Positions 1 through 6,051 of a stretch of 6,051 nt of DNA are shown piece after piece; position 1 is the first letter of the stretch; each line of letters opens with the position of its first letter. This stretch comes from Eubacteriales bacterium. Lineage in GTDB: Bacteria > Bacillota > Clostridia > Acetivibrionales > STF1-152. The translations under genes were made by a program, and so were the position numbers. A model generated the notes under the pieces. It saw nothing but the letters and a program-made list of their open reading frames with translations. It searched no databases and was not told where the DNA came from. The stretch is from assembly GCA_028703215.1 (NCBI GenBank), contig JAQVNH010000070.1, positions 1 to 6,051 on the forward strand, read 5' to 3'.

Positions 1-15
1 CATGAGAGATCCTTT
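1..15 (-). promoter_or_regulatory. Shine-Dalgarno and ATG of a probable further leftward gene at the window edge
   Basis: The reverse complement of positions 1-3 is ATG, and AAAGGA (10-15) sits six bases before it; a second AAAGGA lies at 17-22. This is what the start of a minus-strand gene looks like, but only the first codon is inside the window, so product and reality cannot be judged. It would lie about 190 bases downstream of the VanY-like gene. Confidence 0.5.
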
Positions 16-72
16 GTCCTTTCGTTGAGTTTTGGTTACACAACTACTTTAACACAGGTCATTGGATCTCTC
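4..72 (-). repeat. 9-bp inverted repeat that could mask the edge ribosome-binding site
   Basis: GAGAGATCC at 4-12 and its perfect complement GGATCTCTC at 64-72 are separated by 51 bases. In a minus-strand transcript the 3' arm ends directly before the ATG at 1-3 and includes the GGA of the AAAGGA site, so pairing would hide it. The arms are GA/CT-rich, so chance is a real alternative. The rest of 1-190 holds a small GATTA-CTGA-TAATC hairpin (137-150), no T-run and no convincing promoter or terminator. Confidence 0.4.
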
Positions 73-190
73 TCTTTTTTCACCTACAAAAACTTTACAC
101 TAAGGTGCACGTTAATAAACTCTGCGGAGATTGCCGGATTACTGATAATCTGAGGATGATGAGCAGGAAACAGTGTTTAGATTTAATACT

Positions 191-1165
191 TTAAAGCGCC
201 GGCTCGATGACCCTGACGTAATATTCATCATAAGTAAGGCTGCTATAGTTATCATGCATATCGGTGGCAATGTCGACGCCGACAAATCTTAAATGCCATG
301 GCTCGTAGCTGTATCCGGTTATGGCTTCTTTTCCCTCGGGATATCTTATGATGAAGCCGAATTTATAGGCATTTGCCGAATACCATTTAAATTCTCCGGT
401 CTGGGTGACATCATAAGTGTTTATCATCGCGTCTATTGCCAATCCTGTCTGGTGCTCGCTGTGTCCTGCTCTTGCATTCTTGCTGTCGACATCCTCTATA
501 GTCCTGCCGCTGTTGACCGCGTATTCCCAGATAGTTTTCTGTGTTTCATAGCTTCTGTAAGTTCCGTATGCGACAATGCTCAGGTTTGATTTTGCAGCTT
601 CGGCATGCATGGCTTCAAAGGCGCTTGCCGCTTCTTCCCGAAGGTAATGTTCCTTGACGTTCCCGCTGCCGTCCGAATAACAAAGAAATGAGCTAAGCTT
701 GACAAGTTCAGGTTTATACTCTGCGGGGAGCCTCCTGTATTTGTTTACCAGGACATTCAGGTTGTCATAGTCTGTTATTGAGGTGATTTGAGAATAGTGA
801 TCCATATCAATCCCGATATTTACGAATGTGATTACTTCCTCATATGTATAGTCAGGATATTTCATCTTATAGTTGATATACCTGTCGATGTTTTCAGGTT
901 TGTACAGGACGGAGTCTTTATAAAAATCGTCTGATTCCGTCGTTTCTGTCGCATTTTCCGAAGTTATTGCAGGAACAGATGAGGTTGTCTCAGAAGATGA
1001 CTCCGATCCGGCTGCGGTCGAAGAGGGAGGGGGCAGTGTTTCGGTTTCAGAGGTGTTTTCCACATGCGAGGTCTGAGCAGAGATGTCTGGTTTTCCGGCA
1101 GCGCATCCGAAGAGGATCAGCATTACAGCTGTAATAATTACAGCAATAAGAAAATGCTTTTTCAA
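191..1165 (-). CDS. VanY-like D-alanyl-D-alanine carboxypeptidase lipoprotein (peptidase family M15B)
   Basis: Predicted membrane-anchored zinc peptidase that trims the terminal D-Ala from peptidoglycan stem peptides outside the cell. The 324-residue protein starts with KK, a hydrophobic stretch (about 5-19) and a lipobox LFGC with Cys21 as lipidation site; Phe at the -2 position is atypical but tolerated. A Ser/Thr/Glu-rich, probably disordered stalk covers about 27-80. The M15B catalytic domain covers about 135-300: VLVNKYRRLP near 138-147, YGTYRSY at 200-206, SEHQTGLAID at 236-245 and EPWH at 288-291. Expected zinc ligands are His238, Asp245 and His291, with Glu288 as catalytic base; all are present, so it looks active. 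The start is TTG; its first two bases overlap the last two of the carB TGA stop (TTGA), with AAGGGG six bases upstream, so translation is probably coupled to carB. There is no vanR/S/H/A/X neighbour, so this is cell-wall housekeeping rather than a glycopeptide-resistance cassette. Family assignment is firm; the physiological role is inferred. Confidence 0.93.
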   Translation of the reverse strand: MKKHFLIAVIITAVMLILFGCAAGKPDISAQTSHVENTSETETLPPPSSTAAGSESSSETTSSVPAITSENATETTESDDFYKDSVLYKPENIDRYINYKMKYPDYTYEEVITFVNIGIDMDHYSQITSITDYDNLNVLVNKYRRLPAEYKPELVKLSSFLCYSDGSGNVKEHYLREEAASAFEAMHAEAAKSNLSIVAYGTYRSYETQKTIWEYAVNSGRTIEDVDSKNARAGHSEHQTGLAIDAMINTYDVTQTGEFKWYSANAYKFGFIIRYPEGKEAITGYSYEPWHLRFVGVDIATDMHDNYSSLTYDEYYVRVIEPAL

Positions 1166-4100
1166 TTCCTGCCCCTTTTTATATCGAAATGGAATTGCTG
1201 AAGGGATTTTACGCTGCTCTTTTTGCCTTCCCGGTCCTCCAAATGCGCGGCTATTCCTTTGGCGCTTGCGACAGCTGCCGCAACGGTCGTTATATAAGGC
1301 ACTTTATATTTGATCGCAGCCTTGCGTATATATGAATCGTCGTGCTGGCTGCGCCTTCCGATAGGGGTGTTTATTATGAGCTGAATCTCGCCGTTTTTGA
1401 TACCGTCCGCAATGTCCGGACGTCCCTCGTAAATCTTAAAAATATTTTCAGCTTCGATGCCGTACTGTTTCAGAAAGTCGCGCGTTCCGGATGTTGCCTT
1501 TATTTTGAATCCAAGCCTGGCAAACTCCCGAGATGCCTCGACGATTTCAGCTTTATCCCCGTCAGCGACACTTATAAGAACGCAACCCGAGGTGGGGAGG
1601 GGAGTTCCTGTCGCTTCTTCCGCTTTGAAGAATGCAAGGCCGAAGGATTCCGCCAATCCGAGAACTTCTCCGGTAGAGCGCATTTCAGGTCCCAAAACAG
1701 GATCGACTTCAGGAAACATGTTGAACGGAAATACAGCTTCCTTGACTCCGAAATGAGGAATATGGGCTCTTTCAAGCTTGAAGTCTGAAAGCTTCTTCCC
1801 GCCGGTGATGGCTTGAGCCATGATCATTGTAGCAATTTTAGCCATGCGTATGTCGCAAACTTTTGATACCAGGGGAACGGTTCTTGACGCGCGAGGATTT
1901 GCCTCCAGAACATATACCTTGTCATTCTCTATTGCATATTGCATATTCATAAGCCCTACTACATGAAGCTCGCGGGCGATTATTTCGGTATATTCGCAAA
2001 TCGTGTCGATATGTTTTTGTGGTATGCTGACAGGCGGAATAACACATGCCGAATCCCCCGAATGGATACCTGCAAGCTCGATATGCTGCATAACAGCAGG
2101 CACAAAAGCCCCGCTCCCGTCGGCGATCGCGTCTGCCTCGGTCTCGATGGCATTTTCAAGGAATCGGTCTATCAGAATAGGACGTTCGGGTGTAACGTCA
2201 ACGGCATCTGCAACGTAACGCAGCAGCTGCTCCTCGTCATGAACGACTTCCATCCCCCGTCCGCCAAGAACGTAGGAAGGTCTTACCATCAGAGGATATC
2301 CTATCCTTGAGGCAATTTCAACAGCCTCATCCGGATTTACCGCCATTCCTGACTCGGGCATGGGTATATTCATTTTCTCCATCATCCTGCGAAACCTGTC
2401 ACGGTCTTCAGCAAGATCTATTGTATCGGGAGAAGTTCCGAGGATATGAACGCCCGCCGCTTCAAGCTCGCGAGCAATATTCAGAGGAGTCTGGCCTCCG
2501 AACTGGACTATCACGCCGTCGGGCTTTTCCTTGTTGTATATGCTAAGAACATCCTCGACGGTGAGAGGTTCAAAATAAAGCTTATCCGAAGTGTCGTAAT
2601 CCGTTGAAACGGTTTCGGGATTGCAGTTTACCATTATCGTCTCCAAACCCATTTCTCTGAGCGCTATAGCTGCGTGGACACAGCAATAGTCAAACTCAAT
2701 GCCCTGGCCGATTCTGTTAGGGCCTCCGCCGAGGATCATGACCTTTTTTCTTCCGCTTGCAATCGTTTTATCGGGCGCATTATATGTCGAAAAATAGTAG
2801 GAGGCACCCTTCACTCCGCTCACAGGTACAGGCTCCCAGCCCTCGACGATGCCAAGGCTTATCCTTCGGCTGCGAATCTCATTCTCGGAAACGCCAAGTA
2901 TTTTTGCGAGGTATCTGTCTGAAAACCCGTCCTTTTTAGCTTTTATAAGCATTTCATCGGGCAGATGTCCGTCCCGGTGTTTGATCATCTCTTCTTCGAA
3001 TTCCACAAGCTCTCTCATCTGTTCTATAAACCAAGGCTTGATATTTGTCAAATTGTACAAGGCATCCGTTTCGGCTCCTTTGCGAATTGCTTCGTACATG
3101 ATGAACTGGCGCTCGCTTGAGGGAGATTTCAATAGGGACATGAGATCCTCAAGACTCATTTTGTTGTAGCGGTTTGCGAAGCCGAGCCCGTATCTGCCGT
3201 TTTCCAGCGATCGGATCGCTTTTTGCAGGGCCTCTTTATAGGTTTTGCCTATGCTCATGACTTCGCCGACTGCTCTCATTTGAGTGCCCAGTTTGTCTAT
3301 GGAGCCTTTGAACTTCTCGAACGCCCAGCGGGCAAATTTTATTACGACATAATCGCCGGAGGGCGTATATTTATCGAGCGTTCCATCTCTCCAATAGGGT
3401 ATTTCGTCAAGCGTCACGCCTGCCGCGAGCATTGATGAGACCATGGCGATAGGGAATCCGGTCGCCTTCGAAGCCAGCGCGGAGGATCTTGATGTGCGCG
3501 GGTTTATTTCTATAACAACGATTTTTCCGGTTTTGGGATTGTGAGCGAACTGCACGTTTGTTCCGCCTATTACCTGGATCGCTTCCGCAATTCTGTAAGA
3601 ATAATCCTGGAGTTTTTGCTGTAATTCTTTACTTATGGTAAGCATTGGGGCGGCACAGAATGAATCTCCTGTATGCACGCCCATAGGATCGATATTTTCT
3701 ATAAAACATACAGTGATCATCTTGTTCGAGGAGTCTCTCACGACCTCAAGCTCAAGCTCCTCCCAGCCCAAAACGGATTCTTCGATAAGGACCTGTCCGA
3801 TAAGGCTTGCCGAAATACCTCGGCTTGCGATGACCCTGAGTTCCTCAAGATTATATACGAGACCGCTGCCTGTTCCGCCCATTGTGTAAGCAGGTCGCAC
3901 CACAACAGGAAAGCCGAGGTCAACAGCTATCGCCTCAGCTTCTTCAACTGTAAATGCGGGTTTGCTCAAGGGCATATCGATTCCGAGACCGGCCATTGTT
4001 TCCTTGAATGAAATGCGGTCTTCTCCGCGCTCGATCGCATCAACCTGAATGCCTATGACTTTGACATCGAATTTTTCCAGAGTGCCTTTTTTATGAAGCG

Positions 4101-4401
4101 CTTCGCAAAGATTTAATCCGGACTGGCCTCCAAGGTTTGGGAGAAGCGCGTCGGGACGTTCTTTTTCGATTATTTCCGCAAGTCTTTCGACGTTTAACGG
4201 CTCAATATATGTGACATCCGCGATTTCGGGATCGGTCATGATAGTGGCCGGATTCGAGTTCACAAGAATTATTTTGTAGCCGAGCTTGCGGAGTGCTTTG
4301 CACGCCTGTGTTCCGGAGTAGTCAAATTCACACGCCTGGCCTATTATAATGGGACCTGAACCGATTATTAAAACTGATTTTATATCGTTTCTTTTGGGCA
4401 T
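1162..4401 (-). CDS. carB: Carbamoyl-phosphate synthase, large subunit (CarB)
   Basis: Cytosolic large subunit that makes carbamoyl phosphate from bicarbonate, ammonia (from glutamine via CarA) and two ATP, feeding pyrimidine and arginine synthesis. At 1079 residues it is full length (E. coli about 1073). Order: pre-ATP-grasp 1 (1-125, GSGPIIIGQACEFDYSG near 14-30), carboxyphosphate ATP-grasp (about 128-400, with Arg129, Arg169, Glu215, His243 and metal ligands Gln284, Glu298, Asn300), oligomerisation region (about 420-550), second pre-ATP-grasp (GGGPNRIGQGIEFDY near 558-572), carbamoyl-phosphate ATP-grasp (about 668-930, Arg707, His780, Gln821, Glu833, Asn835) and a C-terminal MGS-like allosteric domain (about 938-1079). 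Residues corresponding to E. coli Ser948, Lys954, Thr974, Thr977, Lys993 and Asn1015 are kept, but the Thr1017 position is Pro1013 (alignment from memory). The ATG has AGGAG eight bases upstream. carA is not adjacent within the window; the downstream VanY-like gene overlaps by 4 bp. No frameshift or missing catalytic residue is seen. Confidence 0.99.
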   Translation of the reverse strand: MPKRNDIKSVLIIGSGPIIIGQACEFDYSGTQACKALRKLGYKIILVNSNPATIMTDPEIADVTYIEPLNVERLAEIIEKERPDALLPNLGGQSGLNLCEALHKKGTLEKFDVKVIGIQVDAIERGEDRISFKETMAGLGIDMPLSKPAFTVEEAEAIAVDLGFPVVVRPAYTMGGTGSGLVYNLEELRVIASRGISASLIGQVLIEESVLGWEELELEVVRDSSNKMITVCFIENIDPMGVHTGDSFCAAPMLTISKELQQKLQDYSYRIAEAIQVIGGTNVQFAHNPKTGKIVVIEINPRTSRSSALASKATGFPIAMVSSMLAAGVTLDEIPYWRDGTLDKYTPSGDYVVIKFARWAFEKFKGSIDKLGTQMRAVGEVMSIGKTYKEALQKAIRSLENGRYGLGFANRYNKMSLEDLMSLLKSPSSERQFIMYEAIRKGAETDALYNLTNIKPWFIEQMRELVEFEEEMIKHRDGHLPDEMLIKAKKDGFSDRYLAKILGVSENEIRSRRISLGIVEGWEPVPVSGVKGASYYFSTYNAPDKTIASGRKKVMILGGGPNRIGQGIEFDYCCVHAAIALREMGLETIMVNCNPETVSTDYDTSDKLYFEPLTVEDVLSIYNKEKPDGVIVQFGGQTPLNIARELEAAGVHILGTSPDTIDLAEDRDRFRRMMEKMNIPMPESGMAVNPDEAVEIASRIGYPLMVRPSYVLGGRGMEVVHDEEQLLRYVADAVDVTPERPILIDRFLENAIETEADAIADGSGAFVPAVMQHIELAGIHSGDSACVIPPVSIPQKHIDTICEYTEIIARELHVVGLMNMQYAIENDKVYVLEANPRASRTVPLVSKVCDIRMAKIATMIMAQAITGGKKLSDFKLERAHIPHFGVKEAVFPFNMFPEVDPVLGPEMRSTGEVLGLAESFGLAFFKAEEATGTPLPTSGCVLISVADGDKAEIVEASREFARLGFKIKATSGTRDFLKQYGIEAENIFKIYEGRPDIADGIKNGEIQLIINTPIGRRSQHDDSYIRKAAIKYKVPYITTVAAAVASAKGIAAHLEDREGKKSSVKSLQQFHFDIKRGRN
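1172..1177 (-). promoter_or_regulatory. Ribosome-binding site for the TTG start of the VanY-like gene
   Basis: AAGGGG on the minus strand inside the last codons of carB, six bases before the TTG at 1163-1165. It supports the non-ATG start, which is also needed to give the lipoprotein signal peptide its KK n-region; the next in-frame Met (residue 15) lies within the hydrophobic core. Confidence 0.65.
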
Positions 4402-4409
4402 ATTGATTA

Positions 4410-4414
4410 CTCCT
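4410..4414 (-). promoter_or_regulatory. carB ribosome-binding site
   Basis: AGGAG (within CCAGGAG) on the minus strand, eight bases upstream of the carB ATG at 4399-4401, supporting that start and the conserved MPKRNDIKS N-terminus. Confidence 0.8.
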
Positions 4415-4424
4415 GGCGATCGGT

Positions 4425-4460
4425 AAACGATTTATTTTGAACATTATACAACAAACGATT
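4425..4460. repeat. Two 8-bp direct repeats flanking the carB -10 box
   Basis: AAACGATT occurs at 4425-4432 and 4453-4460 (plus-strand reading), 28 bp apart, with the TATAAT between them and one copy inside the -35/-10 spacer. The placement would suit a regulator binding site, but the units are short and no known operator is recognised. Confidence 0.35.
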
Positions 4461-4471
4461 GACAGATACAA
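4443..4471 (-). promoter_or_regulatory. Candidate promoter of the carB-peptidase unit
   Basis: On the minus strand a perfect -10 box TATAAT (4443-4448) is preceded after 17 bases by a weak -35 box TTGTAT (4466-4471; only TTG fits). The predicted start near 4436 leaves about 34 bases of leader, too short for a PyrR-type attenuator, so any pyrimidine or arginine control would have to act at the DNA level or on the enzyme. Confidence 0.6.
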
Positions 4472-4498
4472 AGAAATTACAGCTGAATTATATAAATA

Positions 4499-4534
4499 AA
4501 TTCCCGTGCAAATTCTCAAAGTTAATTCCCGCAA
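4499..4534. repeat. Imperfect direct repeat in the tadA-carB gap
   Basis: AATTCCCGTGCAA (4499-4511) and AATTCCCGCAA (4524-4534) differ by a 2-base insertion and start 25 bp apart. They lie upstream of the carB promoter. The function is unknown; an upstream regulator site or chance are both possible. Confidence 0.35.
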
Positions 4535-4556
4535 TGACTTTAGCCAAGCACATATT

Positions 4557-5018
4557 TCATCGAAGCCGGCGGAAAAACTGCTTGAGAATTTCCGCGGATT
4601 CGGTTTCTAAGATGCCGGATACCACTTCTACCTTATGGTTGAATATTTTATCACCCAGAAGGTCTATTACAGAGCCTGCGGCTCCCGCCTTGGGGTCAGC
4701 CGCTCCGTAACACAGCGTTCTTATGCGAGACTGAATAATAGCGCCTGCGCACATTGCGCAGGGTTCGAGGGTAACATAAATATCGCAGTTTTCAAGCCTC
4801 CACGAACCAAGTTTTTTTCCGGCTTTCCTTATGGCTGTTATTTCAGCATGGCTTGTTGCGTCATTTTTCGTTTCCCTCATATTATGCGCGGATGCAATGA
4901 TTTCTCCGTCGAGGACAATGACTGCGCCGATCGGCGACTCGCCGTCCGCAAAAGCCATTTTTGCCTCAGCCAATGCTGACCGCATATAATATTCATACTC
5001 CTGTTTATTTTCGGGCAT
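4557..5018 (-). CDS. tadA: tRNA-specific adenosine(34) deaminase TadA
   Basis: Zinc-dependent cytidine-deaminase-fold enzyme that converts adenosine-34 of tRNA-Arg(ACG) to inosine, letting one tRNA read several Arg codons; it acts in the cytosol as a homodimer. The 153-residue length is typical. The zinc site is complete: HAE at 57-59 (His57 ligand, Glu59 proton shuttle) and PCAMC at 86-90 (Cys87 and Cys90 ligands). NMRETKNDATSHAE (46-59) and the YGAADPKAGAAGS segment (104-116) fit TadA better than guanine or cytosine deaminases, although a general nucleoside deaminase cannot be fully excluded. The ATG start is preceded by AAGGTGA (5023-5029). It lies 33 bp after the HAD phosphatase gene on the same strand and probably shares its promoter. 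No clear terminator follows before carB. Confidence 0.95.
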   Translation of the reverse strand: MPENKQEYEYYMRSALAEAKMAFADGESPIGAVIVLDGEIIASAHNMRETKNDATSHAEITAIRKAGKKLGSWRLENCDIYVTLEPCAMCAGAIIQSRIRTLCYGAADPKAGAAGSVIDLLGDKIFNHKVEVVSGILETESAEILKQFFRRLR

Positions 5019-5051
5019 GTTGTCACCTTGAAATATCGGATGTCGGCTAAA

Positions 5052-5828
5052 TCAAAGAGTCAGGAAATCCTTGAGGCCTTCCATTATATAGCGAGGCCGG
5101 TAAGGGAAATTCAGCATGCTTTCACGTGTTGTAACTCCGGAAAGCACGAGCACTGTGTCAAGTCTGGCTTCGAGACCCGCGACTATGTCTGTGTCCATGC
5201 GGTCTCCGACAATAAGCGTGTCTTCCGGCGCGCAGTTGATTCTTCTCATGGCATGCATCATCATGAGCGGATTGGGCTTTCCGATAAAATATGCCTGTCT
5301 GCCGGATGCGAGTTCGATAGGAGCAATCAGAGCCTTATTCGCCGGAATGATACCGTTTTCGGACGGACCTGTCAGATCGGGGTTGGTGCCGATAAGTCTT
5401 GCGCCGCCAAGAACCAGCTGGACAGCGCGGGCGATCTTTTCGTAATTATATGAACGGGTCTCTCCGACGACGACATAATCGGGATTGATGTCATTATTGC
5501 TGAATCCCGCATCGTAAAGAGCATTTGTCAAACCTGCGTCTCCTATGATATAAGCGCTTCCGCCGGGATTCTGGCTTTTCAGAAAACTGGCGGTAGCCAT
5601 GGCGCTTGTGTAAAAATGGTTTTCCTCAACCTCGATGCCGAGTCTCTGAAGCTTCTGCGCAAGCTCGCGGGGGGATCTCTCGCTGCTGTTGGTAAGGAAT
5701 AAGTATTGCTTGCCTTTTTCGTGGAGCCATTCAATGAATTCAATGGTACCGGAAAGCAACCGGTTTCCGTGATATATTACGCCATCCATATCAACAATAA
5801 ACCCCTTTTTTTCAGCAAAAACACCCAC
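5052..5828 (-). CDS. HAD-IIA family (NagD-like) nucleotide phosphatase
   Basis: Predicted cytosolic Mg-dependent phosphatase of the haloacid dehalogenase superfamily, subfamily IIA; characterised relatives dephosphorylate nucleoside monophosphates (E. coli NagD) or sugar phosphates (AraL, YutF). With the GTG start at 5828 it has 258 residues, close to NagD. Motif I is DMDG with nucleophile Asp13 and acid/base Asp15, motif II is LTN (Thr46), motif III is Lys184 in GKPNP, and motif IV is GDRMDTD with Asp209 and Asp214. The segments YTSAMATASFL (73-83) and NPDYVVVGETRSYNY (115-129) closely resemble NagD. The start is chosen because AAAGGAG lies nine bases upstream of this GTG. A longer in-frame reading from a GTG at 5921 adds 31 residues with no family counterpart and runs through a good promoter. 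The substrate is inferred only to class; first gene of a probable operon with tadA. Confidence 0.93.
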   Translation of the reverse strand: MGVFAEKKGFIVDMDGVIYHGNRLLSGTIEFIEWLHEKGKQYLFLTNSSERSPRELAQKLQRLGIEVEENHFYTSAMATASFLKSQNPGGSAYIIGDAGLTNALYDAGFSNNDINPDYVVVGETRSYNYEKIARAVQLVLGGARLIGTNPDLTGPSENGIIPANKALIAPIELASGRQAYFIGKPNPLMMMHAMRRINCAPEDTLIVGDRMDTDIVAGLEARLDTVLVLSGVTTRESMLNFPYRPRYIMEGLKDFLTL

Positions 5829-5837
5829 GGCAATATG

Positions 5838-5844
5838 CTCCTTT
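5838..5844 (-). promoter_or_regulatory. Ribosome-binding site that sets the HAD phosphatase start
   Basis: AAAGGAG on the minus strand, nine bases before the GTG at 5826-5828. It is the best Shine-Dalgarno match near the gene and decides for the short 258-residue form over the 289-residue form. Confidence 0.75.
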
Positions 5845-5879
5845 GCAGTTAAATCATTGTGTAAAAACGACCCGCACCC

Positions 5880-5908
5880 ATTATATTTGAATTGCCTTCT
5901 CTTTGCAA
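5880..5908 (-). promoter_or_regulatory. Sigma-A-type promoter of the HAD phosphatase-tadA unit
   Basis: On the minus strand a -35 box TTGCAA (5903-5908) is separated by exactly 17 bases from a perfect -10 box TATAAT (5880-5885). The predicted transcription start is near 5873, giving a leader of about 45 bases before the GTG at 5828. It lies inside the longest reading frame, which argues that the true protein starts downstream. Confidence 0.7.
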
Positions 5909-5960
5909 TCTGAGCAAGCACGTTTGTGCAATATTTGAATGAAACAAAATAAAGAAGACG

Positions 5961-6005
5961 AAAAAAACATCGATTTATGATACGATAATTACTGATAATA
6001 TCGAT
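5961..6005 (-). terminator. Weak AT-rich hairpin with T-run, possible terminator of an upstream gene
   Basis: ATCGATTTAT (5969-5978) pairs with ATAATATCGAT (5995-6005) as ten base pairs with one bulged base and a 16-base loop. On the minus strand it is followed after one base by seven T residues (5961-5967). Only two G-C pairs are in the stem, so it may be weak, or may instead be an operator-like inverted repeat ahead of the HAD gene. The remaining bases 6006-6051 show no gene. Confidence 0.3.
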
Positions 6006-6051
6006 TTTAAGATATAATGAATATTGCTTTCCCTTTTACTTAAAAATATAA

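Noticed and set aside
138..149. ATTACTGATAAT also found at 5988-5999
   Set aside because: A 12-base match is expected about once by chance in a window of this size, and the flanks share nothing further.
191..1165. Vancomycin-resistance vanY
   Set aside because: The family matches, but no van regulatory or ligase genes are nearby and the gene is coupled to carB; a housekeeping carboxypeptidase is more likely.
1342..1788. 148-codon open frame on the plus strand opposite carB
   Set aside because: It lies wholly antisense to the conserved 3' part of carB, has no recognisable domain, and its composition is that of a shadow frame.
4459..4464. TTGACA on the plus strand as a promoter element
   Set aside because: No -10 box follows at 16-18 bases and no plus-strand gene lies downstream.
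4484..4503. TGAAT...AATTC resembling an ArgR box upstream of carB
   Set aside because: The spacing between half-sites is too large for the TGAATnnnnATTCA pattern and the second half-site is incomplete.
5028..5453. 141-codon open frame on the plus strand opposite the HAD gene
   Set aside because: It overlaps the conserved HAD coding sequence in antisense, with Cys/His/Arg-rich shadow-like composition and no family signal.
6013..6018. TATAAT on the plus strand near the right edge
   Set aside because: No acceptable -35 box lies 16-18 bases upstream, and AT-rich DNA gives such hexamers easily.

Overview
The window is an ordinary bacterial chromosomal segment with four protein genes, all on the minus strand, so it reads right to left. 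The protein sequences (a clostridial-looking CarB, a lipoprotein D,D-carboxypeptidase with a Ser/Thr/Glu-rich stalk, a NagD-like HAD phosphatase), the strong AAAGGAG-type Shine-Dalgarno sites, the moderate base composition and the AT-rich intergenic DNA suggest a Gram-positive, Clostridia-like Firmicute. That placement is inferred from sequence style, not from a search.

Right to left. Positions 5829-6051 are non-coding: a weak AT-rich hairpin with a T-run on the minus strand may end an upstream gene outside the window, and a good sigma-A-type promoter (TTGCAA-17-TATAAT) follows. Positions 5052-5828 encode a HAD-IIA (NagD-like) nucleotide phosphatase, best read from a GTG start. After 33 bp comes tadA (4557-5018), the tRNA adenosine-34 deaminase; these two look like one operon. 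A 155-bp gap (4402-4556) has no obvious terminator but holds a candidate promoter (TTGTAT-17-TATAAT) for the next unit. carB (1162-4401) encodes the full-length carbamoyl-phosphate synthase large subunit, and its TGA stop overlaps the TTG start of a VanY-like peptidase lipoprotein (191-1165). Positions 1-190 are non-coding and end, on the minus strand, in a Shine-Dalgarno site and an ATG exactly at the window edge, probably the start of another leftward gene. An inverted repeat there could mask that ribosome-binding site.

The genes serve nucleotide metabolism (nucleotide phosphatase, carbamoyl phosphate for pyrimidines and arginine), tRNA wobble modification and peptidoglycan trimming. carA is not next to carB, and the partner coupled to carB is a cell-wall enzyme, which is the most unusual layout feature. 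I see no CRISPR array, mobile element, RNA gene or unknown multigene system. The points worth a second look are small: the carB/peptidase coupling, the start-site correction, the SD-masking repeat and short repeats around the carB promoter.
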